Shown: in pieces, positions 23,560 to 33,784 of the stretch
Position numbering within the stretch: the stretch's first letter is position 1
Layout of the letters: each line of letters begins with the position of its first letter
Assembly (NCBI GenBank): GCA_030867875.1
Contig: JAOWCC010000019.1
Location: 80,318,861-80,382,860, forward strand
Source of the DNA: Actinernus sp. WN-2022
Taxonomy: Eukaryota; Cnidaria; Anthozoa; Actiniaria; Actinernidae
DNA: 64,000 bases
Reading direction: 5' to 3'
Notes under the pieces: model-generated
What the model was told of the DNA's origin: nothing
The model's input: only the letters and a program-made list of their open reading frames with translations
Database searches by the model: none
Program-made: the position numbers and the translations under genes

Positions 23560-24866
23560 CGATATTTTGTCGACGATGTTGGAACCAACATTGGTCAATA
23601 GTTTGTCATCCCATGTTGGACGATGTTGGAACCAACATTGGTCAATATTTTGTCATCCCATGTTGGACGATGTTGGACCAACACTGGCCAATAGTTTTTC
23701 AACCCATGTTGGACGATGTTGGACCAACAATGCATGGTCACAGTTTGTCATCCCATGTTGGAACCAACATTGGTCAATATTTTGTCATCCCATGTTGGAC
23801 GATGTTGTGCCAAGATTGGTCAATAGTTTATCATCCCATGTTGGACGATGTTGGACCAACATTGGTCAATAGTTTGGATCCCATGTTGGACGATGTTGGA
23901 CCAACATTGGTCAATAGTTTGTCATCCCATGTTGGACCAACATTGATCAATAGTTTGTCATCCCATGTTGGACGATGTTGGACCAACATTGGTCAATAGT
24001 TTGTCAACCCATGTTGGACGATGTTGGACCATCATTGGTGAATAGTTTGTCATCCCATGTTGGAACCAACATTGGTCAATATTTTGTCATCCCATGTTGG
24101 ACGATGTTGTGCCAAGATTGGTCAATAGTTTGTCATCCCATGTTGGACGATGTTGGACCAACACTGGCCAATAGTTTTTCAACCCATGTTGGACGATGTT
24201 GGACCAACAATGCATGGTCACAGTTTGTCATCCCATGTTGGAACCAACATTGGTCAATATTTTGTCATCCCATGTTGGACGATGTTGTGCCAAGATTGGT
24301 CAATAGTTTATCATCCCATGTTGGACGATGTTGGACCAACATTGGTCAATAGTTTGGATCCCATGTTGGACGATGTTGGACCAACATTGGTCAATAGTTT
24401 GTCATCCCATGTTGGACCAACATTGATCAATAGTTTGTCATCCCATGTTGGACGATGTTGGACCAACATTGGTCAATAGTTTGTCAACCCATGTTGGACG
24501 ATGTTGGACCATCATTGGTGAATAGTTTGTCATCCCATGTTGGAACCAACATTGGTCAATATTTTGTCATCCCATGTTGGACGATGTTGTGCCAAGATTG
24601 GTCAATAGTTTATCATCCCATGTTGGACGATGTTGGACCAACATTGGTCAATAGTTTGCATCCCATGTTGGACGATGTTGGACCAACATTGGTCAATAGT
24701 TTGTCATCCCATGTTGGACCAACATTGGTCAATAGTTTGTCATCCCATGTTGGACGATGTTGGACCAACATTGGTCAATAGTTTGTCAACCCATGTTGGA
24801 CGATGTTGGACCATCATTGGTGAATAGTTTGTCATCCCATGTTGGACGATGTTGGACCAACATTTT
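23560..24866 (+). repeat. Minisatellite, about 46-bp unit, with 480-bp higher-order repeat
   Basis: The basic unit joins CCATGTTGGACGATGTTGGA, CCAACATTGGTCAATAGTTT and GTCATC, with variants lacking the ACGATGTTGG block. Positions 23649-24128 repeat as 24129-24608 without visible difference, a 480-bp higher-order period. The array lies in the intron between GTPase-like exons 6C and 5C. The long open frames across it exist only because the unit has few stops. Confidence 0.9.
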
Positions 24867-25055
24867 TGCTTGACCAAATGTCGGATGAAGATCGCTTTTG
24901 TTCGTTCAAATGTTTTTGTTGTTGTTACCCAGCAATATTCGACAGTTTAACCAGGGTATTGGTATCGACCTATATATGCGCGCGTTAAACTGAATACTGA
25001 AAAATCGGCAAGTCCGTCAGTGTGCATGTAATGAAACAAAAACAAATTGACTTGC

Positions 25056-25224
25056 CTCTGGATTTGAGTTGATGCATTATTTGTCGCTCCTTTTCCCAGA
25101 CTACATTACTTATCTAGGTCGCATTGGATGCGTTTACCACGATTCCAACACAATATGCTTCATCAGCCAACTCAGGGTTTTCATTCCAACCTTCACTGCG
25201 TCGATGAACAGGATCTTGGGAAAA
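25056..25224 (-). pseudogene. IFI44-like GTPase exon 5, cassette C (nonsense codon)
   Basis: Homologue of exon 5 at 40386-40554, exactly 169 nt, with acceptor TTTGATTGCAG. It reads FSQDPVHRRSEGW, then ELADEA, then NASNAT followed by a TAG stop (25114-25116) where cassette B has Trp. The donor is AG|GCAAGT, a GC-type donor. The stop makes this exon unusable in frame. Confidence 0.8.
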
Positions 25225-25827
25225 CTGCAATCAAATTAAACTAAGTCTGGATACGACGGAAGAGCAAACAACAGTTTAAAAAGAGCTACATTTTTTATTG
25301 TCTTCATTCAATATATATGCCTTTTTTTATTATAATTATAATCTTTATTTTTACACGGTAATAATTCAGCGAGGCTGCTTTTCAAGTAGCCATGTCCTAA
25401 TTACAAGTGACTAATGTCAGAAATTAAATAACTATCTATATAATACTAATATTAATACTACTTCTACGAGCTAAAGGTAATACTGCTAAAATGATAAAAA
25501 GTACTGAATATTATCAGTAGTAAAAAAGCTTCGTGCGTCTATTCTGTCTTGCAAAGGCGTCATCTAAACTTTGGTTGTAAATGGGATGGGCCAAATCGTC
25601 AAAATATAAACAAAAACAATTTTGTTTTAGTATAAGATTGAACAACTACTTGATTAAAATTGGAGAAAATTCCTGACATTTTTCAATTTAAGTATGACTT
25701 GCCTAACGCACGGTAAAATTACCTCGCAACAGATTGTCACGTGGCTTCTTGGCCCATTGCAAGCTAACCAGCTCTCTCTTGACAACCAACAGAGCGTGAC
25801 TGACCCCGTGACACGTAATTATTTCAG
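25225..25827. other. Spacer between cassettes, with LINE-tail-like segment
   Basis: It contains a segment (25318-25450) that on the minus strand resembles a LINE 3' end running into AATAAAGATTATAATTATAA. The same spacer follows cassette B (27551-28125). The duplicated unit ends at CAACCAACAGAGCGTGACT (25781 and 28106). Confidence 0.55.
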
Positions 25828-26108
25828 TTATTGTTTAGCTCTCTCTTCTATATAGTTCTGAGCGGTGTAAAGCATGTGGCGGGCAGCGTATAATATCAGG
25901 ATATCTATGCGCTCATCGATCTCCACTTAACGCGTGTAATTCTTGACAGGAAAAATCTGATTCTCAGGCAGACCACCGAGCTTCCTACTCACTTCACTTA
26001 CGACATCGCGAACTGCAAAGCTGTGATAAACCTTGGCGAGGTCCTCGCGAACGTGTTCGCACAGTAAGTCATGATCAATCTTAGTGAGAATTACAAACGT
26101 ATGTGTAC
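25828..26108 (-). pseudogene. IFI44-like GTPase C-terminal exon, cassette B (nonsense codon)
   Basis: Copy of the exon at 22819-23099, almost identical, with the same acceptor CATTCTAG and TKID motif. A G-to-T change turns Glu into TAA at 25927-25929, just after FPVKNYTR. This removes the last 34 or so residues, including the predicted C-terminal helix. Confidence 0.8.
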
Positions 26109-26582
26109 CTAGAATGAAAAAAGAAGCAGGAATTAGTTGTAAGAATCCAAAATGCCTTGTAAAATACAAACAAAAACACTTTTCATTTATAGTAGAGCAC
26201 AATCGATACAGCATGGGGGCAATTTTTAATTTCAATGATTTTCATGTCCGCCCACGTGGCCGACGACCAAGAACACGCGACACCAAAACGCGCTGGAAAA
26301 AGGGTAAATAGAACTACAACTTAACATTCCGGTATATCCTTTTTTTTTATTCTCCTAATTCCAATTCTCCTAATTTCTTTCAATTCCGCCTTGTTTTTCG
26401 TTTTCAACTGATATGCGATTTTCCCGTTTTTTCGCGGGAATGCGATTTTTTCCATTTATCGGACCTATAATTAATATAAGAGAAAGATGATCCTATCGAA
26501 ATCTGTAATTTACTGTGAAATTGATTTCCCAACCTCATAGCGAGCTCCGCTTATAAGCCCCGGCCAAACAATCGATATTTTG

Positions 26583-27195
26583 TCGACGATGTTGGAACCA
26601 ACATTGGTCAATACTTTGTCATCCCATGTTGGACGATGTTGGACCAACATTGCATGGTCACAGTTTGTCATCCCATGTTGAACCAACATTGGTCAATATT
26701 TTGTCATCCCATGTTGGACGATGTTGGACCAACATTGCATGGTCACAGTTTGTCATCCCATGTTGGAACCAACATTGGTCAATACTTTGTCATCCCATGT
26801 TGGACGATGTTGGAACCAACATTGGTCAATACTTTGTCATCCCATGTTGGACGATGTTGGAACCAAGTGAACATTGGTCAATATTTTGTTATCCCATGTT
26901 GGACGATGTTGGAACCAACATTGGTCAATACTTTGTCATCCCATGTTGGACGATGTTGGAACCAACATTGGTCAATACTTTGTCATCCCATATTGGACGA
27001 TGTTGGAACCAACATTGGTCAATATTTTGTCATCCCATGTTGGACGATGTTGGAACCAACATTGGTCAATATTTTTTCATCCCATGTTGGACGATGTTGG
27101 ACCAACAGTGGTCAATACTTTGTCATCCCACGTTGGACCAACATTGGTCAATATTTTGTCATCCCATGTTGGACGATGTTGGACCAACATTTTTG
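26583..27195 (+). repeat. Minisatellite, same family as 23560-24866, shorter
   Basis: About 13 units of the same 46-bp type, with GGAACCAACATTGGTCAATA more frequent. It occupies the equivalent intron of cassette B. The array is about half the length of the other copy, and it accounts for most of the size difference between the two duplicated blocks. Confidence 0.9.
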
Positions 27196-27381
27196 CTTGA
27201 CCAAATGTCGGATGAAGATCGCTTTTGTCCAATTTTTTTTGTTTTTGTTATCCAGCAACAATCGACAGTTTAACCAGGGTATTGGTATCGACCTATGTAT
27301 GCGCGCGTTAAACTGAATACTGAAAAATCGGCAAGTCCGTCAGTGTGCATGTAAAGAAACAAATTAAAGAAATTGACTTGC

Positions 27382-27550
27382 CTCTGGATTTGAGTTGATG
27401 CATTATTTGTCGCTCCTTTTCCCAGACTACATCACTTATCCAGGTCGCATTGGATGCCTTTACCACGATTCCAACACAATGTGCTTCATCAGCCAACTCA
27501 GGGTTTACTTTCCAACCTTCACTGCGTCGATGAACAGGATCTTGGGAAAA
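27382..27550 (-). pseudogene. IFI44-like GTPase exon 5, cassette B (intact frame)
   Basis: 169 nt, acceptor TTTGATTGCAG, donor AG|GCAAGT. It encodes FSQDPVHRRSEGWKVNPELA, then DEAHCVGIVVKASNATWISD and WEKERQIMHQLKSRG. The frame is open and aligns residue for residue with exon 5 of the full gene. Its neighbour exon 6B is broken, so the pair is not functional as it stands. Confidence 0.75.
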
Positions 27551-28124
27551 CTGCAATCAAATTAAACTAAGTCTGGATACGACGGAAGAGCAAACAACAG
27601 TTTAAAAATAGCTATATTTTTTATTGTCTTCATTCAATATATATGCCTTTTTTTATTATAATTATAATCTTTATTTATACACGGTAATAATTCAGCGAGG
27701 CTGCTTTTCAAGTAGCCATGTCCTAATTACAAGTGACTAATGTCAGAAATTAAATAACTTTCTATATAATACTAATATTAATACTACTTCTACGAGCTAA
27801 AGTTAATACTGCTAAAATGATAAAAAGTACTGAATATTATCAGTAGTAAAAAGCTTCGTGCGTCTATTCTGTCTTGCAAAGGCGTCATCTAAACTTTGGT
27901 TGTAAATGGGATGGGCCAAATCGTCAAAATATAAACAAAAACAATTTTGTTTTAGTATAAGATTGAACAACTACTTGATTAAAATTGGAGAAAATTCCTG
28001 ACATTTTTCAATTTAAGTATGACTTGCCTAACGCACGGTAAAATTACCTCGCAACAGATTGTCACGTGACATCTTGGCCCATTGCAAGCTAACCAGCTCT
28101 CTCTTGACAACCAACAGAGCGTGA

Positions 28125-28904
28125 CTATTAGTGAACATTTGCATAACAGATCCATTACCGTGTTATCGATGTGGGATGAATCCATTTCTCACACGGCTAC
28201 TGCACCGACGCACCAGACTTCGATACTCAAAAATGTTGATATTCTTTCTAAACTTATTATTCAATTCTTTTTAAGAAAGTTTTATTGACTCCAAAAATAC
28301 ATTAATATTTTTAGAATTTGCTGTAGTTATTGCTTTCTAAAGAGGACAACGTGATGCATTTCGATAGTGATGACAAGCGGAGTCGTGATAACCAGACATC
28401 ATCAGGCAGAAAAAAAGGCGTGTGTTTGTTCGAGCGATCAGATTGATCGAATAATGTCCGCCGTTCTCCGATCTGATTGGTCAAAAAAACTCGAAATCTT
28501 GAAATTCATTCACTCCAGGTGTCTATTAGTAATTGGGCCCGCAGTAATTGGCTATGCTGTTGCGATCACCCTGCCACTTTTTCAATTTTTTCATCACTCG
28601 TTATTTTCATATATTATCATTTATTTATTAGTTATGTATTGTCGTGCGAAGCTAATAAAAAAATAAAAAGTAAATTACCCGGAGCGTCCATCTGTCATAT
28701 ATTAGTGATGCAGCGTTTTTCCAGACCGGATTATTTTTAGATTTCACATCTCGTTGTTCGCTTCCATCGCAGAATGTTGTCAACAAAAGCTGCCTCGTTA
28801 GCTTCTCTTGTTTGGTCAACGTCATCAATCATGTGAATTAATATTACGCAAACGCCTGTGATTGGCTAGCGGGAACCGAACTCGCAGGAAACACATTGTA
28901 AAAA
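28125..28904 (+). repeat. Dispersed repeat block, also at 54943-55680
   Basis: The block begins GAACATTTGCATAACAGATC and runs to GTGATTGGCTAGCGG in both places. It contains TTACCCGGAGCGTCCATCTG (28676), which matches in inverse the end of the array that follows and resembles the hAT-like termini at 21365 and 33785. No gene recognised. Confidence 0.75.
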
Positions 28905-29662
28905 TAACCCATGCAGTCTATAAAAACTCTGCATCGTAGACGTAGTATGGGAGATGGACGCTCCAGGTTAAATAACCCAGTCTATAAAAACTCTGCATCG
29001 TAGACGTAGTATGGGAGATGGACGCTCCGGGTAAAATAACCCAGTCTATAAAAACTCTGCATCGTAGACGTAGTATGGGAGATGGACGATCCGGGTAAAA
29101 TAACCCAGTCTATAAAAACTCTGCATCGTAGACGTAGTATGGGAGATGGACGCTCCAGGTTAAATAACCCAGTCTATAAAAACTCTGCATCGTAGACGTA
29201 GTATGGGAGATGGACGCTCCGGGTAAAATAACCCAGTCTATAAAAACTCTGCATCGTAGACGTAGTAGGGGAGATGGACGCTCCGGGTAAAATAACCCAG
29301 TCTATAAAAACTCTGCATCGTAGACGTAGTATGGGAGATGGACGATCCGGGTAAAATAACCCAGTCTATAAAAACTCTGCATCGTAGACGTAGTATGGGA
29401 GATGGACGCTCCAGGTTAAATAACCCAGTCTATAAAAACTCTGCATCGTAGACGTAGTATGGGAGATGGACGCTCCGGGTAAAATAACCCAGTCTATAAA
29501 AACTCTGCATCGTAGACGTAGTAGGGGAGATGGACGCTCCGGGTAAAATAACCCAGTCTATAAAAACTCTGCATCGTAGACCTAGTATGGGAGATGGACG
29601 CTCCGGGTAAAATAACCCAGTCTATAAAAACTCTGCATCGTAGACGTAGTATGGGAGATGGT
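28905..29662 (+). repeat. Tandem array, 64-bp unit, about 12 copies
   Basis: The unit joins AACCCAGTCTATAAAAACTC, TGCATCGTAGACGTAGTATG and GGAGATGGACGCTCCGGGTA. Variant forms (CTCCAGGTT, GATCCGGG, TAGGGGAG) recur in an ordered way, suggesting block amplification. Each unit contains a TATAAAA and one hAT-like terminus. Confidence 0.9.
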
Positions 29663-29891
29663 TTTGGAACGGCTTCAAAGATGTCGATGTATAGAGTCAT
29701 GGAATTCAGTTATTTTGGCGATACGACCTATTTCGAGCAAAAGTTTCATATGTAAATGAGACCGTATCAAACACTCATTATACAGTCATTTCTTGTATTT
29801 TTTCCTCATGAATTGTTCAATAAATAATTTAATACATATCGTATGTCATACGCAGCACAATTAGGGTGGAAGTTGGAGAAGTTCCGCGAAT

Positions 29892-30043
29892 TTATCCTGT
29901 TGCTGGCTTTCACTTGACGTCATAGCCGCCATGTTGGTGCCCTTAAACAATAGATTCCTCGTTAGCTTCTTTTGTTGGGGCACCAACATGGCCGCCATGC
30001 CTTTGTCATTTCAATCTCTGGGGATTGAGTGAAAACCAGCAAT
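29892..30043. mobile_element. MITE-like foldback
   Basis: Ends TTGCTGGCTTTCACT and AGTGAAAACCAGCAA are inverted, with internal inverted GCCGCCATGTTGGTGCCC / GGGGCACCAACATGGC. Related pieces are at 21470-21560 and 57173-57300. Confidence 0.65.
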
Positions 30044-30142
30044 AAGCCCTAGCCGGTTAAGTCAAACTGGAAAACAAAATGATCAACATATGAAAAATAA
30101 TAATTGTAGTCCGCCAATTTCGTTTATTAAGGAATCAAATTT

Positions 30143-30349
30143 AATGACGTCATTTAAGGGATAACATACATATAGTTCCTTTGGCTCTGTTTTTATGTCT
30201 GCTCCACTTATTAAAAGATCATTTTCTAAGATTGTAAGTATCGAAGGTCTGACACCTGAAAAACAACTGTATATTAATGAAGAAATTCAATATTATGACT
30301 CAATTCATGTTTAACTCATTTGCATAACGTCCCTTAAATGACGTCATTT
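30143..30349. mobile_element. MITE-like foldback with TGACGTCA in each arm
   Basis: AATGACGTCATTTAAGGG (30143) faces CCCTTAAATGACGTCATTT (30331). Between them a 39-codon open frame starts at ATG 30197 (SAPLIKRSFSKIVSIEGL...). It is largely conserved in the copy at 57404-57612, apart from a 2-base deletion near the start. Whether it is translated is unknown. Confidence 0.55.
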
Positions 30350-31175
30350 CAAGGATTTGTACTGCTTTTTAGAGCAATACTACGACCATAAATCACCCAA
30401 ACACGTTTGAACATGATTAATTTTAAAACACTTTGCTGCACCCAAATCAATGATTTATGGCTAGGGCTAATATGCACTTTAAATCCTCGTCAAGTGATGT
30501 CGCTGTTGGATTCCTTGGCCCTTTGTTAACAAGAACAAACGACAAGAATCGGAGCATCCGTGCTGAAGGTACCCTCTCGATCTCATTATTACATGTTAGT
30601 TAAAGTATTTATGAAATCAAATTTTGCATCTCTATTTTATTTCAGAATAATAAAGTTCATTCTTTTCTGATTATCAAGAATATATTTATGTTTCAGTTCC
30701 GCCTCGGAAAGGTCTCTTTTTCGCCATTCAAATTGACTACTTTATGCTAAAAACTGTCCGGGGCCTGGAACCGAATCCGCCATTACACTGACGTCACTGT
30801 GAGGACTCGCAAGTGACAATCCCTTCGTATGATCATGTAGGACGACACGCATTTCTACAAAAAAATATAATAGAATAAAGCACAATACAATTCAATACAA
30901 AAAATAGGTATTCTATGAGTACATGTGTCTACTACATAGTTTACATTTATTCAATTCCTAACGGGTGTATAGAACAGGATACAAGTAAATGAATTGATCA
31001 GCATAAAATTAGCCATGGAAAGCCCGCTCATTGCATATTGGTATGCGCGGGTATGCGCATGTTGTTTTAGTGTTATTGCGCATAACCACAATGCACTGCT
31101 CTGGTATTTCGCACAAAAACGAAAGGAAATCACACATGCGTTTGACGAACGCATTCTCGAGAACCCAGTGGAGCC

Positions 31176-31690
31176 CCTATGTTGTTTATCGTGATATTTA
31201 GAGCAGGGAAAGGTACACTAGGCACATAATTAATATCTCTGTTGTTTATCGTGATATTTAGAGCAGGGAAATGTACACTAGGCACATAATTAATATCTCT
31301 GTTGTTTATCGTGATATTTAGAACAGGGAAAGGTACACTAGGCACATAATTAATATCTCTGTTGTTTATCGTGATATTTAGAGCAGGGAAAGGTACACTA
31401 GGCACATAATTAATATCTCTGTTGTTTATCGTGATATTTAGAACAGGGAAAGGTACACTAGGCACATACATTGTAATTTATATCTCTGTTGTTTCAGTCG
31501 TGATATTTAGAGCAGGGAAAGGTACACTAGGAACATAATTAATATCTCTGTTGTTTATCGTGATATTTAGAACAGGGAAAGGTACACTAGGCACATAATT
31601 TATATCTCTGTTGTTTATCGTGATATTTAGAGCAGGGAAAGGTACACTAGGCACATAATTTATATCTCTGGTGTTTATCGTGATATTTAG
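31176..31690 (+). repeat. Uniform 60-bp tandem array abutting lectin copy 2
   Basis: About 8.5 copies of a unit joining GTTGTTTATCGTGATATTTA, GAGCAGGGAAAGGTACACTA and GGCACATAATTAATATCTCT. Each unit contains TATTTAG|AG, the same sequence that serves as the splice acceptor of the exon at 31691. There are no unique spacers, so it is not a CRISPR array. Confidence 0.9.
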
Positions 31691-31923
31691 AGCCGACTGC
31701 TGTGGTGACAGATTGAGCAACTTTGAAGTTCGAATCGGTGACAGTCTTGCAAACAACGGCAACGACAATCCAAAGTGTGGCACTTTCTACTCTGTCCCCC
31801 AGGGAAAGGGTTTGTCTATCGATTGTTTACCACCCCTCCGTGGACGGTACGTGAATGTTCGTATTCCAGGAAGCAATAGGATATTGACACTGTGTGAAGT
31901 GGAGGTTAGGGTCTTTGATGAAG
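31691..31923 (+). pseudogene. Exon: FTP lectin domain second half, copy 2
   Basis: 233 nt, open in the correct frame, acceptor TATTTAG in the last array unit, donor GAAG|GTTTGT. It encodes RADCCGDRLSNFEVRIGDS and ends CEVEVRVFDE. It differs from copy 1 at a few positions, including Asp for Tyr in the ligand motif and PGSNR for LASNG. Confidence 0.85.
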
Positions 31924-32231
31924 GTTTGTTGGCATTGTTTATCTCTTTACTGTAAATGCTCAAACGCACACTGTGTCGAACTGACAACGAAATCAATCTC
32001 GAAATTATATTCCTGTGTTGAAATAGTTGGAGTTCTTGGACTATCACATAAAACATGTTTAGGTCTTTCCCTCCCTTGATAAATACGTACTGCATTTGAC
32101 TGAACTCTGTTCACTGAGCAAGCAGGAAATACACACCATATGTAGACATTTTCGCTGTGTATTATAGCACATATAGCGCCTATGCCAGGCACGCCGGCTC
32201 ACAGCTTCAGTTGTAACTCGGTCTTTATCAA

Positions 32232-32612
32232 GTGAGCATCTCACTGGTTAGCTCAGTTGGTAGAGCACGGTCTGCAGTGCGGGAGGTCCGGGGTTCGAAT
32301 CCCAGCCGCGTCCTTGGGCAGGGACGTATATGTAGATGGCCTTGTCTCCTTCCTCTTCTAATCTATAAGAGGGGGACGTGAAAGAACCTGTTGTGTTATT
32401 TCTGGAAAGAGTAGGGGATTGTCTCCCAACACAACAGCCATGCAGGTATTCTGTCCCGACACAACAGCCAGGTATTCTGAGGTACTAACAATCACTCATG
32501 ATTGTAAACTGCACGGCAGCACATTGCACCACAATAGCAGTCCGTATCACAAAAATAACCTTGTGAAGCGCTTTGAATATATTCATATAGAATTTGCCCA
32601 AAATAAATGAAA
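32232..32612 (+). mobile_element. tRNA-derived SINE
   Basis: The head contains an RNA polymerase III A box (TAGCTCAGTTGG, 32249-32260) and B box (GGTTCGAATCC, 32292-32302). An unrelated body follows, ending in GTGAAGCGCTTTGAATA and an A-rich tail. The would-be acceptor stem halves do not pair, so this is not a functional tRNA gene. Confidence 0.8.
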
Positions 32613-32717
32613 ACCTTTACCTTTATCTCTGACTTTTGTTATCGCGCGAAATTCAATCAAACACTTGAATATTGAATGTCTAAAATAACACTAAAGAGTT
32701 TGTAAACGCTTTAAATT

Positions 32718-32872
32718 AACAAATTGAATTTAGTTTTTTATGTGTCTGTCCTAATATTGACAATGATTTTCGTCATAACATGGTCAAAATAGCTGTGGAT
32801 CCAAGAGGCGTCCTCGCCGAAAATCATTGTCAATATTAGGACAGACACATAAAAAACTAACTTCAATTTGTT
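32718..32872. repeat. Long foldback, 55-bp arms
   Basis: 32718-32772 and 32818-32872 are inverted copies with about two mismatches (AACAAATTGAATTTAGTTTT ... AAAACTAACTTCAATTTGTT), around a 45-base loop. It could extrude a strong hairpin or, if transcribed, form double-stranded RNA. A further inverted pair (TTTTTACAACAACAA at 32871, TTGTTGTAAAAA at 33412) may mark a larger element. Confidence 0.8.
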
Positions 32873-33784
32873 TTTTACAACAACAAAACACTTTTAGCTT
32901 CAAACGAGTGTGTACAAACTACCTTTCGAGTCGAAAAGTCCAAAACGTATAAACACGTCTTTCTGCTTTCCCGAACTCTATAAAAATACATAATCTACTC
33001 TAAACTGTTTGTTTCTACTTAAGAACGTTATGTAAATATCCTGAATAAGAGATTTTAATCACGAACTAGAAGATTATGTATTTAATTCAAGACAATTTCT
33101 CAGTTCTAGTTCTAAAAGATCGGTAGAACTTGTCACAAAGTCGATCACAAATTAGCCGAAAATGCTTTGTTCGACTCGAGAGAAAGCTCAAATTTTGACA
33201 AATGGCACCACAGAAGGAAGTTTGACTCACCGATTAACTTTTCCCAGTGATGAAATGCTTTTAAAATCCTCATTTTCTTGATTTTTGGAACAGATGTGTA
33301 CACTACCTGAATTCACAAATCTCTGCAAAGCCCGCTTCGAAAGCCGGCCGCGCGTCTGTTAAAATATTGCATATGGAAATTAGCCAATCAGATTGCGAGA
33401 AAATTGGCGGTTGTTGTAAAAAACTCTATTGACAGGTATAATACATCTTTTTTGTTTTTCTTTCCAAATTAAGGATAATGTATAAAACTTTAATTTATAG
33501 CTTTTTAGTAGAGTTTCAGATATTGATTAATTATTTTAAAATAAAATTAGTGTGTCTGGTTTAGGAGGCCAATGTGCTGTCATGGCAACCGATTAATAAT
33601 CAATTCAATAACAAAAATCATATTTGAAGGGAAAACTGCAGTCATGTGACAGTCACGTGACCCTTCCTCGTGTGAACGTTAAACTACAAATGGGTCAATA
33701 AGGCTAATCTCTTTAAGAACCGTTTTGGTTTTAAAATATTGGGAACTTGCAGATATAAATCTGCCCTCTCACCATGGCTTTTAT

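Larger units (their letters stand above)
22805..28125 (-). repeat. Direct duplication of a GTPase exon 5-6 block (two copies)
   Basis: Copy C (about 22811-25800) and copy B (about 25817-28125) are the same block head to tail: exon 6, minisatellite, exon 5, then a LINE-like spacer. Sequence identity outside the arrays is very high by eye. Sizes differ because the arrays differ. Confidence 0.85.
29663..31170 (+). repeat. Dispersed repeat block, also at 56930-58855
   Basis: It begins GGAACGGCTTCAAAG and ends near GAACCCAGTGGAGCCCC, with a matching copy 27 kb to the right. It includes two MITE-like foldbacks (29892-30043 and 30143-30349) and AT-rich flank with GTAGGACGACACGCATTTCT. The copy at 57.9 kb has an extra insertion of about 400 bp. 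Confidence 0.75.

Noticed and set aside
23474..27316. Long plus-strand open frames (up to 226 codons) through the 46-bp arrays, with repetitive peptide output
   Set aside because: They exist because the array unit lacks stops in several frames. Overlapping frames are equally open and nothing marks a start, signal or splice site.
28905..29662. CRISPR-like appearance of regular repeats here and at 31176-31690
   Set aside because: Units are contiguous with no unique spacers, no cas genes, and the context is eukaryotic.
31130..31783. Minus-strand open frames over the 60-bp array (NITINNRDINYVPSVPFP repeats)
   Set aside because: Shadow of a 60-bp period (a multiple of 3) that lacks stops. It overlaps the antisense of a supported lectin exon.
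32232..32312. tRNA gene suggested by good A and B boxes
   Set aside because: The 5' and 3' acceptor strands do not pair and an unrelated SINE body and tail follow.
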